Translations under genes and position numbers: made by a program | From: Sandaracinaceae bacterium | Lineage (GTDB): Bacteria > Myxococcota_A > Polyangia > Polyangiales > Sandaracinaceae | DNA: 64,000 nt | Direction: 5' to 3' | NCBI GenBank assembly: GCA_020633195.1 | Contig: JACKEC010000031.1 | Location: forward strand, 1-64,000 | Notes under the pieces: generated by a model | What the model saw: only the letters and a program-made list of their open reading frames with translations | Told to the model about the DNA's origin: nothing | The model's database searches: none | In this document: positions 26,657 through 35,286 of the stretch, one piece after another | Layout: each line of letters opens with the position of its first letter | Numbering within the stretch: position 1 is the first letter of the stretch

Positions 26657-27409
26657 ATGAAGCGGATCGCGCTGGTCACGGGGGCGAGCCGAGGGATCGG
26701 GCGCACCACCGTCGAGGCCCTCGCGGAGGGCGGCTTCGACGTGGTCGGCGCCGCCCGCGACCCGGCCGACGTGCCTCGGGCGGCGCGCGGCTTCGCGCTC
26801 GACGTGACCGACGACGCGAGCGTGGCCGCGTTCGCGCGGCGGGTCGCGGACGAGCTCGGCGGCTGGCACGTGCTCGTGAACAACGCGGGCGTCGCGCTCG
26901 ACGGCTTCGACGCGAAGGTCGCGCGACGGACCCTCGACGTGAACCTCCGCGGCCCGATCCGCGTGACCGGGGCGCTGCGGGCCCACGCGCTCGAGGGCGC
27001 GGTGATCGTCAACGTGTCGAGCGGGATCGGCGAGCTGTCGTGCCTGCGCCCGCCGCTGCGCGCCCGCTACGCGTCGGGCGAGCTCTCCGAGGCCGACCTG
27101 CTCGAGCTGGCCGACCGCTTCGTCGCCGAGGTGGCCGACGGCACCCACGCCGCGGCGGGCTGGCCGTCCTCCGCGTACGCCGTCTCGAAGGTCTCGCTCA
27201 ACGCCTGGACGCGCTGGCTCGCGGCCGAGCTCGGGGATCGCGCGCGCGTCAACGCCGTTTGCCCGGGATGGGTCCGCACCGACATGGGCGGACCGCACGC
27301 CAGCCGCGGCGTCGACGAGGGCGCCGCGTCGGTCGTGTGGGCCGCGACGCTCGGCCCGGACGGCCCCACCGGCGGGTTCTTCCGGGACGGCGCGCGGATC
27401 GAATTCTAG
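26657..27409 (+). CDS. Short-chain dehydrogenase/reductase, carbonyl reductase-like
   Basis: The 250-residue enzyme is a classical SDR: NAD(P)-binding 'TGASRGIG' (residues 8-15), 'NNAGVA', catalytic Ser in 'VNVSSGIGELS', and YxxxK in 'SSAYAVSKVSLN'. An insertion of about 35 residues between the Ser strand and the Tyr ('PPLRARYASGELSEADLLELADRF') is the feature of carbonyl-reductase-like (CBR1-type) SDRs, which are often monomeric. 'SRGIG' with the following Arg residues suggests NADPH preference. Start ATG 26657 directly precedes the Rossmann fold. Its TAG stop overlaps the stop of the convergent gene by two bases. Confidence 0.88.
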   Translation: MKRIALVTGASRGIGRTTVEALAEGGFDVVGAARDPADVPRAARGFALDVTDDASVAAFARRVADELGGWHVLVNNAGVALDGFDAKVARRTLDVNLRGPIRVTGALRAHALEGAVIVNVSSGIGELSCLRPPLRARYASGELSEADLLELADRFVAEVADGTHAAAGWPSSAYAVSKVSLNAWTRWLAAELGDRARVNAVCPGWVRTDMGGPHASRGVDEGAASVVWAATLGPDGPTGGFFRDGARIEF

Positions 27410-29310
27410 ATCCCGCCGAAGTCGCAGCCGGCGGCGGGGCACGAGGGCGGCGGCGCGATCACCGAGTGGCCCTCGAAGAGCGCCGTCGTCACGAAGCGCA
27501 GGATCTGCTCGCGCGCGGCGACGCCGGCCATCGAGCCGCGCGCGGCGAAGCCGTGGACGTCGAACATGTCGCCGGGCGGCGCCTGGAACTGCGTGATCGC
27601 GCTGGCGTCGACGACCTCCTCCGAGGTGGTGGGGACGCCCTCGATGGGCACGAGCACGCCGCCGACCTGCACCGACCCGGTGGTGACGGCGACCATCTCG
27701 GTTCCGGGGTTGGGCAGCACCGGATCGCCGATGCTCTCCTGCACGAGGAACGCGGTCGGGTGCTCGGCGAGCTGGTCGAACCAGGCCGCGCCGTCGGCCA
27801 TGTCGAGGTTCGTCTGACCGATCGAGAGCGCCGTCGCGAGGTCGACGTCGTCGCCGTACCGCAGGCCGAGGAGCCCGTGGATGATGTCGAACGTCACCGA
27901 GTGCCAGACCCACTGGCTCCAGGCCGCGCCGGGCACGTTGATCACCGCGTGCTGGATCTCGGGATCCGCGGCGGCGTAGACCAAGCCCATCGTGCCGCCG
28001 AGCGAGCCGCCGACCCACATCGGGTGGCTGCCGTCCGGGTGGCGCCCCGCGACGGGGTTGTCCATCCCCGCGATCGTCGGCGCCGCGAGCAGGTCCGCGA
28101 TCACCCCGCCCGTCACCGCGCGCTGGATCGCCGCGCCGTGCGCGACCGCCTCGGCGAGGTACGCGGCGGCGCCGAAGCTGCCGATCGCCATCTGCTGCAG
28201 GTTGCTGAACGTGAGCAGGACGTCGGTGTCCGTCCAGCCGTAGAAGCGCAAGTTGACCTTCGCGATCCCCTCGCCCGCGAGGTCGCCGTCGAAGGCGTCG
28301 TCGAGCTCGTTGCCGCCCGTGCCGTGCCCGTACATCACGAAGCGGTAGTCGCCCTCCCCGGCCGGGACGACCACGCGGAACGGCGCCTCGGTGGTGCCGC
28401 GCTCCATCGGCAGCCCGTCGGCGTCGGCGGTGAAGCCCTGGTCTCCGTCGAGCCAGGTCGGCAGCCCCTGCAGCCGCCCGACCGCGACCAGCGCGATGCG
28501 CTCGTCGTCGGGGAATTGGACGCGATCGATGACCGCCGTCGCCGTCGAGACCGCGGCGATCGAGCGCTCGCGCATGTGGACCAGCGCCGCGCGCCCGTTC
28601 GCCTCGCTGCGCGTGGTGAAGTCCCACAGGCGCACCACCGTGGTCGGCTCGATGGCGAGGGCCGACAGGCTCTGACGAGACGGCGCGTGGTAGCCGACGA
28701 TCGCGGCCTCGTCCTCGGAGGCCGGCTCGGCGAGCCCGAGCGCGAGCGACGTGCCGCGCGTGGGCTGCAGCGCGGAGCCGTCGGCGAACACCATGTCGCG
28801 CGTGATCACCACGAGGTAGTCCGCGTCGGCCTCGAGCACCTGCATCGGATCGGCGAGCAGCAGCGTCTGCGGATCGTCCTGGTTGGTGATCGTCTCGACG
28901 CGCAGGGGCACCTCGGCGTAGCGGTCGGGGTGCCCCGGCTCGACGAGGAAGAGGTGGATCCCCGCCCGCAGCGTCTCCTCGGCGAGCGGCGCCTCGAACA
29001 CCGCGAGCAGCGGCGAGACCCTCGAGAAGCCGTCCGCGAGCGCGAGCGAGGTGGCGTCGTCGCGCGGGTTCAGCGCGCGCATGTCCACGTCGAGGCGCAG
29101 GCCCGTCTCGGTGGTCGGATCGGCGACCGTGTACGTGTTCGACGGCCACGGGAGCAGGCAGCGGGTGGGCTCGATGTCGTCGCAGCGCGCCGCCCGTGGG
29201 GTACGGTCCCCCTCGAGCCGGTCGACCACGTCGAAGACCGGCGGCGGGGGCTCCCCCGTGCATGCGATCCCGAAGACCAAGGCGAGCGTTGAGGCGATGA
29301 TGCGTGCCAC
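27406..29310 (-). CDS. Lipase/hydrolase-like lipoprotein with a GGSLGG elbow
   Basis: The 634-residue product opens with a lipoprotein signal (MARIIASTLALVFGIAC). Its domain order matches the protein at 20885-22876: an N-terminal 'CLLPWPSNTY...DGFSRVSPLLAVF' domain, 'DFTTRSEANG', 'YGHGTGG' oxyanion-type loop, and a nucleophile elbow 'VGGSLGGTMG' with Ser as likely nucleophile. A C-terminal 'DVHGFAARGSMAGVAAREQI' segment may carry the catalytic His. It is probably a cell-surface lipase or esterase. The GTG start at 29310 has a TAAGCT box 6 nt upstream. It is divergent from bestrophin with only 40 bp between. Confidence 0.72.
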   Translation of the reverse strand: MARIIASTLALVFGIACTGEPPPPVFDVVDRLEGDRTPRAARCDDIEPTRCLLPWPSNTYTVADPTTETGLRLDVDMRALNPRDDATSLALADGFSRVSPLLAVFEAPLAEETLRAGIHLFLVEPGHPDRYAEVPLRVETITNQDDPQTLLLADPMQVLEADADYLVVITRDMVFADGSALQPTRGTSLALGLAEPASEDEAAIVGYHAPSRQSLSALAIEPTTVVRLWDFTTRSEANGRAALVHMRERSIAAVSTATAVIDRVQFPDDERIALVAVGRLQGLPTWLDGDQGFTADADGLPMERGTTEAPFRVVVPAGEGDYRFVMYGHGTGGNELDDAFDGDLAGEGIAKVNLRFYGWTDTDVLLTFSNLQQMAIGSFGAAAYLAEAVAHGAAIQRAVTGGVIADLLAAPTIAGMDNPVAGRHPDGSHPMWVGGSLGGTMGLVYAAADPEIQHAVINVPGAAWSQWVWHSVTFDIIHGLLGLRYGDDVDLATALSIGQTNLDMADGAAWFDQLAEHPTAFLVQESIGDPVLPNPGTEMVAVTTGSVQVGGVLVPIEGVPTTSEEVVDASAITQFQAPPGDMFDVHGFAARGSMAGVAAREQILRFVTTALFEGHSVIAPPPSCPAAGCDFGGI

Positions 29311-29316
29311 GGGAGG

Positions 29317-29322
29317 AGCTTA
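29317..29322 (-). promoter_or_regulatory. -10 box TAAGCT upstream of the second lipase-like gene
   Basis: TAAGCT ends 6 nt before the GTG at 29310 on the minus strand, so the transcript should be leaderless. Confidence 0.5.
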
Positions 29323-29350
29323 GCGCTCCGCATCGTAAGAGGACGAAACG

Positions 29351-30223
29351 ATGATCGACTACGAGTCCGACAACTGGATCGGGATCCTCGCGCGGACGCG
29401 AGGGACCGTGCTGCCGAGGCTGATGGGCCGGATGGCGATCGCCGGGGTGGTCGGGATCGGCGCGTTCGCGCTCGAGCGGGTGACGGAGTTCAGCTTGCCC
29501 CCGGTCGCGCACGGCCTGATCGGCGTCGCGCTCGGCCTGCTGCTCGTGTTCCGGACCAACGCCAGCTACGACCGGTTCTGGGAGGGCCGCAAGCTCGTCG
29601 GCCAGCTCGTGCGCGCCACGCGAGACCTGATGCGGCAGATCGTCGCTCACGTCGAGGACCGCGACGGGCGACGCGACGAGCTGCGGCGGCTCATCCTCGC
29701 GTTCTACGGGCTCGCGGTGCAGCGCCTCCGCGAAGAGGACGACCTGAGCGCGCTCTCCGAGTGGCTCACCGAGGCGGAGCGCGAGCGGCTCGGCGGCGTG
29801 TCGCATCGAGCCCCCGTGGTCGCGGCGTGGCTGTCGACGCGCCTCGCGAGCGTCGCCCAGACGGACGGCTCGCTCACCGAGCTCGAGCTCGCGCGCATGG
29901 ACGCCAACGTCTCCGCGATGCTCGAGGGCCTCACCGGCTGCGAGCGCATCCGGTTCACGCCGGTGCCCTTCGCGTACGCCCACCACATCAAGGTCTTCCT
30001 GTCGGTGTTCTGCTTCACCTCGCCCTTCGCGATGGTCTCCGGGATGGGCCTGTTCACCCCGATCGCCGCGGTCATCCTGACCCTCGCGCTGTTCGGGATC
30101 GACGAGATCGGCGTCGAGATCGAGGACCCCTTCGGGGACGACCCGAACGACCTCCCGCTCGACGCGATCGGCGCCGCCCTCGCCGGCGTGACCGACGAGA
30201 TGCTTCGCACCGAGCAGCCATAG
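29351..30223 (+). CDS. Bestrophin-family anion channel (YneE-like)
   Basis: The 290-residue protein is of the bacterial bestrophin/UPF0187 family. Family hallmarks are 'HGLIGVALGLLLVFRTNASYDRFWEGRK' seen as 'LLLVFRTNASYDRFWEGRK', 'RTPVPFAYAHHIKVFL' in the form 'TPVPFAYAHHIKVFL', and the C-terminal 'DPFGDDPNDLPLD' acidic cluster, the Ca-clasp-like region of the family. It has about four membrane helices and would form a pentamer conducting anions. The ATG follows AAGAGGA. It precedes the antiporter gene by 24 bp, but that gene has its own TAGAGT box. Confidence 0.9.
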   Translation: MIDYESDNWIGILARTRGTVLPRLMGRMAIAGVVGIGAFALERVTEFSLPPVAHGLIGVALGLLLVFRTNASYDRFWEGRKLVGQLVRATRDLMRQIVAHVEDRDGRRDELRRLILAFYGLAVQRLREEDDLSALSEWLTEAERERLGGVSHRAPVVAAWLSTRLASVAQTDGSLTELELARMDANVSAMLEGLTGCERIRFTPVPFAYAHHIKVFLSVFCFTSPFAMVSGMGLFTPIAAVILTLALFGIDEIGVEIEDPFGDDPNDLPLDAIGAALAGVTDEMLRTEQP

Positions 30224-30234
30224 CCGCCTCGTAC

Positions 30235-30240
30235 TAGAGT
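30235..30240 (+). promoter_or_regulatory. -10 box TAGAGT upstream of the antiporter gene
   Basis: TAGAGT ends 7 nt before the GTG at 30248 with no Shine-Dalgarno. The same hexamer stands 6 nt before the GTG at 37706. Confidence 0.5.
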
Positions 30241-30247
30241 CCGCCGC

Positions 30248-31888
30248 GTGAGCGTCGCTGGCACCCTCTTCGCGCTGCTGATCGTCGCGAGCGTGGTCGC
30301 CATGCTCGCGCGGCGGCTGAAGATCCCGTACACGGTCACCCTCGTCATGGCGGGGCTCCTCCTCGGGGCCCTCGAGGCGCGCGTCCCGTGGCTGAACCTC
30401 GACTCGGTCCGCCTCACCCCCGAGCTGCTCTTCGATCTGTTCCTGCCGGCGCTGTTGTTCGAGGCGGCGTTCCACCTCAGCTGGCCGAAGTTCCGGCAGA
30501 ACCTGAACGCGATCCTCTTGCTCGCGGTGCCCGGGGTCATCCTCGCGATCGGGCTCGGCGGCCTGCTCGCGTTCTACCTCGAGCCGCTCGCGGCCGCGTC
30601 GATCCCGCTGATGGTCGCGTTCCTGTTCGTCTCGATGTGCGCCGCGACCGACCCCGTCAGCGTGATCGCGCTCTTCAAGGAGCTCGGCGTGCCCAAGCGG
30701 CTCGCGGTCCTCATGGAGGGCGAGTCGCTGCTCAACGACGGCGTCGCCGTGGTCGCGTTCATCGTCCTCGGCGCGACCCTCGGGCTCACCGAGCACCAGG
30801 AGACGGTCACGCCGTTCTGGGTCGCGCGCTTCCTGCTCTGGGAGATCATCGTCGGCATCGGCGTCGGCGCCGCGGTCGGCCTCGCGGTCAGCTACGTGAC
30901 CACGCTCGTCAGCGACCACCTCGTCGAGATCATGCTCACGACGATCGCGGCGTTCGGCAGCTACCTGTGCGCCGACGCGATCCACGCCTCGCCGGTGCTC
31001 GCGGTCGTCGCCGCGGGCATGGCCACCGGCAACGTCGGCGCGCGCTACGGGCTGACCCCCACCAACAAGATCGCGGTGGAGAGCTTCTGGGAGTACGCGG
31101 TCTTCGCGGCCAACAGCATGGTCTTCCTGCTGCTCGGCAAGGAGATCGACCTGCCGCGGATGTTCTCCCACTGGGACGGGATCCTCATCGCGTGGTTCGC
31201 GCTCACCGCGTCGCGCGCGGTGGTGATCTTCGGGGTCGACAGGATCCTCGCGAGGACGGGCGAGCGCCTCCCGAAGCGCTGGGCCACGATCCTCGTCTGG
31301 GGCGGTCTGCGCGGGAGCCTCTCGATGGTCCTCGCGCTGAGCCTGCCGACGACCTTCGAGCACCGCGACCTGCTCGTCGACCTCACGTTCGGCGTCGTGC
31401 TCGTGTCCATCCTGGTGCAGGGCCTGTCGATGGCCTCGGTGCTCCGCTGGGCCGGCGCGATCGACGGCGGCGAGCGGCACGTCGACTACATGCGGCTGCG
31501 CGGCCAGCTCCGCGCGACGCGGCAAGCGCTGCACAGCCTCGACGACGCGCTCGCGCAGGGCGAGATCCACCAGGCGACCCACGACCGGCTGCGCGCGTCG
31601 CTGTCCGGTCGGGAGGCGTCCCTCGAGCAGGAGCTCGAGAACCTCGCGCAGGTGGAGGGCGCCGGCCGTGAGGCCGAGCTGCAGCACACCGCGGAGCGCC
31701 TGCTCGAGGTGGAGCGCAAGGCGGTCCAGGAGGCGGAGAAGTCGGGCGTCATCGACGAGGGGGTCGCCCGCGCGCTGCTCGAGGAGATCACCGAGCGCCA
31801 GCTCCGGCTCGAGAGCACGGGGATCGTCGGCGCGCCTCCGTTGTCCGACGGGCAGCCGAGCGAGCCGCGCCGGGACGAAGAGGAGTGA
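30248..31888 (+). CDS. CPA1-type Na+(K+)/H+ antiporter
   Basis: This 546-residue protein has a 12-13 helix antiporter core (residues 1-410). Diagnostic motifs are 'FDLFLPALLFEAAFHL' (helix 3), 'AATDPVSVIALFKELG' with the ion-binding Asp, 'LMEGESLLNDGVAVVAFIV' with 'ES-LLNDG', and 'VWGGLRGSLSMVLALSLP'. These place it in the NhaP/CPA1 group. The C-terminal 130 residues are a charged coiled coil ('DDALAQGEIHQATHDRL', 'LLEVERKAVQEAEKSGVID') that probably regulates transport from the cytoplasm. Start GTG 30248 follows the TAGAGT box. The next gene overlaps its stop as GTGA. Confidence 0.92.
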   Translation: MSVAGTLFALLIVASVVAMLARRLKIPYTVTLVMAGLLLGALEARVPWLNLDSVRLTPELLFDLFLPALLFEAAFHLSWPKFRQNLNAILLLAVPGVILAIGLGGLLAFYLEPLAAASIPLMVAFLFVSMCAATDPVSVIALFKELGVPKRLAVLMEGESLLNDGVAVVAFIVLGATLGLTEHQETVTPFWVARFLLWEIIVGIGVGAAVGLAVSYVTTLVSDHLVEIMLTTIAAFGSYLCADAIHASPVLAVVAAGMATGNVGARYGLTPTNKIAVESFWEYAVFAANSMVFLLLGKEIDLPRMFSHWDGILIAWFALTASRAVVIFGVDRILARTGERLPKRWATILVWGGLRGSLSMVLALSLPTTFEHRDLLVDLTFGVVLVSILVQGLSMASVLRWAGAIDGGERHVDYMRLRGQLRATRQALHSLDDALAQGEIHQATHDRLRASLSGREASLEQELENLAQVEGAGREAELQHTAERLLEVERKAVQEAEKSGVIDEGVARALLEEITERQLRLESTGIVGAPPLSDGQPSEPRRDEEE

Positions 31889-32709
31889 CCTCGCCGAGCG
31901 CGTTCTGCCTGCGCTGCCGAGCCCTGCTCGACGCCGGACAGACGTGCGAGTGCGGCGCCAAGGGCCTGCCGATCCCCCTCGACGACGCCGCGGCCGACCG
32001 CATCGAGGCCGAGCTGCTGGTCGCGCCGAAGGTCGAGCCCGGCGGCGAGCTGAGGGCCGCGGCCGCGGGGATGCTCGTGCTCGGCCCGATCGCGTTCGCG
32101 TTCTTCTTCGGCTACCACGCGCTGAACGGCGTCGCGCCCGCGGTCGCGGAGCAGTGGCCCTGGTTCCTCGGCCTGCCCTACCTCGCGATCGCCATCGGCT
32201 GGGTTGGCTTCTTGTGGTGGTCGGCCATCGAGGATCGCAAGCCGTACTGCGGCGCGGCGGTGCGCTCCCGCCCGCGCCCCGAGGCCACCGAGGAGGGGCT
32301 CCTCGAGACCGGCTCGATCGTGGCGACGGAGATCCACCAGCGCCTCTCGGCCCACGACGTGGTCGTTCGCGACGGCCGCATCGAGGAGCCGCTCCTGCTC
32401 CGCCGGTCGGGTCAGCAGATCGTGGTCCCGGTGGGCCGCGTGGACGTGCTCTTCGCGCCAGAGCGGTTCCGCGCCGGGAGCACGCCCCTCGTGAGCGAGT
32501 GGGGCGCGCTCCCGCGCGTCGTCTTCACCGCCGGCGCGCTGCGCAAGGCCAGCGCGCACCGCGGGGAGCGCGTGGTGCTGTACGACGGACACCTCGAGCC
32601 CCTCGAGCGCGAAGAGACCGGCTTCCGCGAGGCGGCCGAGGAGCGCTTCCGCTGGGTCCCCGCGGGGGGCCGGACCCGGATCGCGATCGGTCACGCGCTG
32701 CCGCGTTGA
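31885..32709 (+). CDS. Hypothetical protein with zinc ribbon and two membrane helices
   Basis: I do not recognise this 274-residue protein. It begins with a small zinc ribbon, C-x2-C...C-x-C ('CLRCRALLDAGQTCECG'), followed by two membrane helices (about residues 58-80 and 92-112). The remaining 160 residues are cytoplasmic and beta-rich, with 'VVPVGRVDVLFAPERF' and 'VVLYDGHLEPLEREETGF'. The GTG at 31885 overlaps the antiporter stop (GTGA), so it is translationally coupled and could modulate the antiporter. The stop is followed by 9 bp and then a 101-bp hairpin element. Confidence 0.65.
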   Translation: MTSPSAFCLRCRALLDAGQTCECGAKGLPIPLDDAAADRIEAELLVAPKVEPGGELRAAAAGMLVLGPIAFAFFFGYHALNGVAPAVAEQWPWFLGLPYLAIAIGWVGFLWWSAIEDRKPYCGAAVRSRPRPEATEEGLLETGSIVATEIHQRLSAHDVVVRDGRIEEPLLLRRSGQQIVVPVGRVDVLFAPERFRAGSTPLVSEWGALPRVVFTAGALRKASAHRGERVVLYDGHLEPLEREETGFREAAEERFRWVPAGGRTRIAIGHALPR

Positions 32710-32718
32710 CGCGCGTCA

Positions 32719-32819
32719 AGGTCTGTCGATAAATCGCCTTCGGCGATTTCTCTCCGGCGAGGGGCAAGCCCCTCGCGCTCCCCACTGAGATCCTCCGACG
32801 CTTCGCGTCGTCGGACTCA
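32719..32819 (-). repeat. 101-bp three-hairpin element (single copy)
   Basis: Same length and orientation as the copy at 24614. Its third hairpin is the best of the five copies (AAATCGCC-GAA-GGCGATTT in element orientation, 8 bp). The first three bases, 32817-32819, are the TGA stop of the VIT/VWA gene. It fills the gap between two convergent genes. Confidence 0.93.
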
Positions 32820-34721
32820 GATCCCGAGGTCCTGGAGCGCGCGCTCGAGACCCGGGCTCGGCGCGATCGGAGGGAGCGCCGGGGGAGCGGCCTCGCTGAC
32901 GAAGGGGAGGTACACCGCGACGCGCGAGTCGGCCGCGGGGAACGCGTCGTACTCGTCGGCGACGTGGGCGAGGCACTCGGTGAGCGCGGGATCGGTGGTC
33001 GTCGGCACGTCGGCGGAGACGAGCTCGCCGTACTCGATCACCAGCCGCAACGTGGCGCGCGCGGACCACGCGGGGCGCCCGTGACGCGCCTGCTCGAAGC
33101 ACGCGCGGACGGCGGGTCGCAGGTGGTCGCGCACGCGCCGCAGCGCCTCGCGGTTCACGCTCCCCCGGAGCGAGCAGCCGCAGCCCCAGCGGCAGGTGAT
33201 GATCCGCGGGAGCCGGCGCTGGAGGCGAGGGGTGAAGCCCGCGCCCCACGTCGGCGTCCGACCCTTGCGGGCGGCCTCGATCTGGTCGGGCGACGCCACC
33301 ACCAGCGTCGCGCGGTGGTCCGGCCCCATACGCGTCGCGAAGCCATCGGCCCACCGGCGCCGCGGCGCGGCGGGTCGAACGCGACGCCCGAAGGCGCTGA
33401 GCACGGGGACCGGCCCGCCGCCCGGGTGACGGGTCTCGAACACGCGCTCCTCGCCCGCGCGGAGCGGCCCGTGATCGTCCCGATCGAGCCACACGTGGGC
33501 GGCGACGATCGGGGTCGCGAGGCGCGCCACGCGCGGGAGCTCCGCCTCTCGAGCCACGAGCTCGGAGACGCCGAGCGAGCGGCGGATCGCGAGCTCGAGC
33601 GCGGCGTCGACGCGACGGTCGGCGGCGAGCGTGACGAGCGACAGCTCGGCGCCCGCGTCGGTCAGCTCGCGCAGCGCGAGCCCGGTCGCGGCGTCCGACG
33701 GAAGCGCGCCGTCGCCGAGCAGCACGACGAGCGGATCGTGAGCCGCGCGCACGTGCTCTCGAACCGCGCCCCACGCCGCCACGAAGGACGTCTGGTTGCC
33801 CAACGCCGGCAACGGCTCGTCCGCCCGCACGTCTTCGGGGGCGACCGGCGCCGCGTCGAGCGCGACGGCGCGGCGGGCGAACGCGACCCGAAGCACCCGC
33901 GAGCCCGGCGCGAGCGCGGCCATCAGCGCCTCGATCGCGCGAGCGCGGACGTGGGGATCGGCCCCGCGCGCCGACGGCGAAGCGTCGAGCAACAGCACCA
34001 CGTCGCGCGGCGTGGGGCGCACCGGGCCGGTCACCACCCGGAGCCGGCTGCAGCGGTCGTCGCCGCATCGGACGGACCACGCGCTCGCCCTCGCCGCGCC
34101 CTCCGGGACGCGCGCGCGGAGGGTCGCGGCCGCGCCCTCGGGGACGACGCGGGGGCCCGCCGCGCCGTCGATCGTCGGATCCTCGAGGCCGGGCGCGCTG
34201 ACCGACACCGTCGTGGGGACGCCGTCGACAGAGGCCCTCGTCGTGGGGAGCGCGAAGGTGACGACCCCGTCGACGAGCGCCGCGGAGGCCAGGTAGCGGA
34301 CGGTGACGACGAAGGGACGCTCGGGCAGGACCGGCGCCGCCTCGACCCGCACGCGCGGGTCGCGGCCGTCCACGAGGCTCGCGATCCCGACCGGCGCCTC
34401 GGAGGCGCGGCGCCCCGTGCGGGCCGCCTCGTAGACCCCGTCCACCGCGGTCGCGACCCCCACCCCGCACCGATCGCCGGAGCAGACCTCGAGCCCCGCG
34501 AGCCCCGCGTTGCCCGGCGTCGGGACGTGGACGACCGCCTCGACCGGAGCGGGACCGTCGCTCCGGAGCTCGACGCGCGTGGTCACGAGCGCCATCCCGT
34601 CGCGGAGCGTGACGTCGACCTCGCGGGCGACCTCGCGCAGGCCGTCCGGCGGATCGACGAGGCTCTGAGCCGAGGCCACCCCCGGCATCACGACGAGGCA
34701 CACGATCCAGAGCGAGCGCAC
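32817..34721 (-). CDS. Secreted VIT/VWA-domain protein with AgmX/PglI-like C-terminal domain
   Basis: The 634-residue protein has a cleavable signal peptide (cut after 'GVASA'), a VIT-like domain (about 25-200; 'VAREVDVTLRDGMALVTTRVEL'), and a von Willebrand A domain (about 235-400) with MIDAS 'LLLDASPS' and 'VLLGDGALPS'. Residues about 500-610 match the myxobacterial AgmX/PglI C-terminal domain, a TonB-C-like fold: 'NREALRRVRDHLRPAVRACFEQ', 'LVIEYGELVSADV', 'AVYLPF'. It probably works in the periplasm or at the outer surface as a metal-dependent adhesion or scaffold protein. The GTG start at 34721 opens the signal. The stop is supplied by the 101-bp repeat. Confidence 0.8.
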   Translation of the reverse strand: MRSLWIVCLVVMPGVASAQSLVDPPDGLREVAREVDVTLRDGMALVTTRVELRSDGPAPVEAVVHVPTPGNAGLAGLEVCSGDRCGVGVATAVDGVYEAARTGRRASEAPVGIASLVDGRDPRVRVEAAPVLPERPFVVTVRYLASAALVDGVVTFALPTTRASVDGVPTTVSVSAPGLEDPTIDGAAGPRVVPEGAAATLRARVPEGAARASAWSVRCGDDRCSRLRVVTGPVRPTPRDVVLLLDASPSARGADPHVRARAIEALMAALAPGSRVLRVAFARRAVALDAAPVAPEDVRADEPLPALGNQTSFVAAWGAVREHVRAAHDPLVVLLGDGALPSDAATGLALRELTDAGAELSLVTLAADRRVDAALELAIRRSLGVSELVAREAELPRVARLATPIVAAHVWLDRDDHGPLRAGEERVFETRHPGGGPVPVLSAFGRRVRPAAPRRRWADGFATRMGPDHRATLVVASPDQIEAARKGRTPTWGAGFTPRLQRRLPRIITCRWGCGCSLRGSVNREALRRVRDHLRPAVRACFEQARHGRPAWSARATLRLVIEYGELVSADVPTTTDPALTECLAHVADEYDAFPAADSRVAVYLPFVSEAAPPALPPIAPSPGLERALQDLGI

Positions 34722-34757
34722 GCTCCTACGACCGCGCCGCCGCGCCGAGGTTCCGGG

Positions 34758-35192
34758 CTACCCGCGGCTGGAGCAGGTGCAGAGGTGACCGGCCTCCGCC
34801 TCGTTCCAGGTCACGCCCTGCTGCGCGGCGCAGAGCATCCGCGCGTCGAGCTCGCTCGGCGCGACGAGCTCGAGCACGTGGTGCCCCTCGCCGTCGACGC
34901 AGTGGTAGTAGGCGCTCGTGTCGTCGGGCGGCTCGTACTCCTCGCCGCCGCTCGTGGGCGCGTCGCTGATGTAGGAGGGCGACCGACGCTCCGTGTCGGC
35001 GTCGGCCGCGGAGGCCACCGCGGACGCGATCATCTCCGCGTCCGCCTCGACCCCCGACGCGATCATGTCGCCACGGCACGTGTCGGAGTCGCCGCACAGC
35101 GCCGCGCCCAGCAGCGCCGAGACCGCCGTCGCGCAGCCGCTCGCGGGCAGCGCCGCGAGGACCAGGAGCACGAGCGCGAGCCACCTCTGCAC
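34758..35192 (-). CDS. Small Cys-containing lipoprotein
   Basis: The 144-residue protein starts at GTG 35192 with a lipoprotein signal, VQRWLALVLLVLAALPASGC. The mature part has an acidic, Ala/Ser/Asp-rich middle and a C-terminal domain with six or more Cys ('AYYHCVDGEGHHVLEL', 'ARMLCAAQQG', 'GHLCTCSSRG'), probably disulfide-bonded outside the cytoplasm. I do not assign a family. A TAGGCT box ends 5 nt upstream of the start. It lies 36 bp upstream of the VIT/VWA gene on the same strand and may be co-transcribed with it. Confidence 0.65.
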   Translation of the reverse strand: MQRWLALVLLVLAALPASGCATAVSALLGAALCGDSDTCRGDMIASGVEADAEMIASAVASAADADTERRSPSYISDAPTSGGEEYEPPDDTSAYYHCVDGEGHHVLELVAPSELDARMLCAAQQGVTWNEAEAGHLCTCSSRG

Positions 35193-35197
35193 GACCC

Positions 35198-35203
35198 AGC
35201 CTA
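35198..35203 (-). promoter_or_regulatory. -10 box TAGGCT upstream of the small lipoprotein
   Basis: TAGGCT ends 5 nt before the GTG at 35192 on the minus strand; the same hexamer precedes the gene at 22970. Confidence 0.4.
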
Positions 35204-35286
35204 CGGTCACCCGGTCGAGAGTCTCCCCGCCGCCCCGGTCGGCCCCGCCGGTGCCTTCGCCGTCGCCCGCGATTCGGGGCTGCGCT

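Noticed and set aside
24529..29292. Long plus-strand open frame (over 1500 codons)
   Set aside because: Antisense to the hybrid kinase and the lipase-like lipoprotein and out of frame with the SDR; no domain or signal.
23831..31687. Very long minus-strand open frame (over 2600 codons)
   Set aside because: It runs antisense through several clear genes (hybrid kinase, SDR, bestrophin, antiporter). Long antisense frames are expected at this GC content and its translation has Arg/Ala/Pro-rich low-complexity content without domains.
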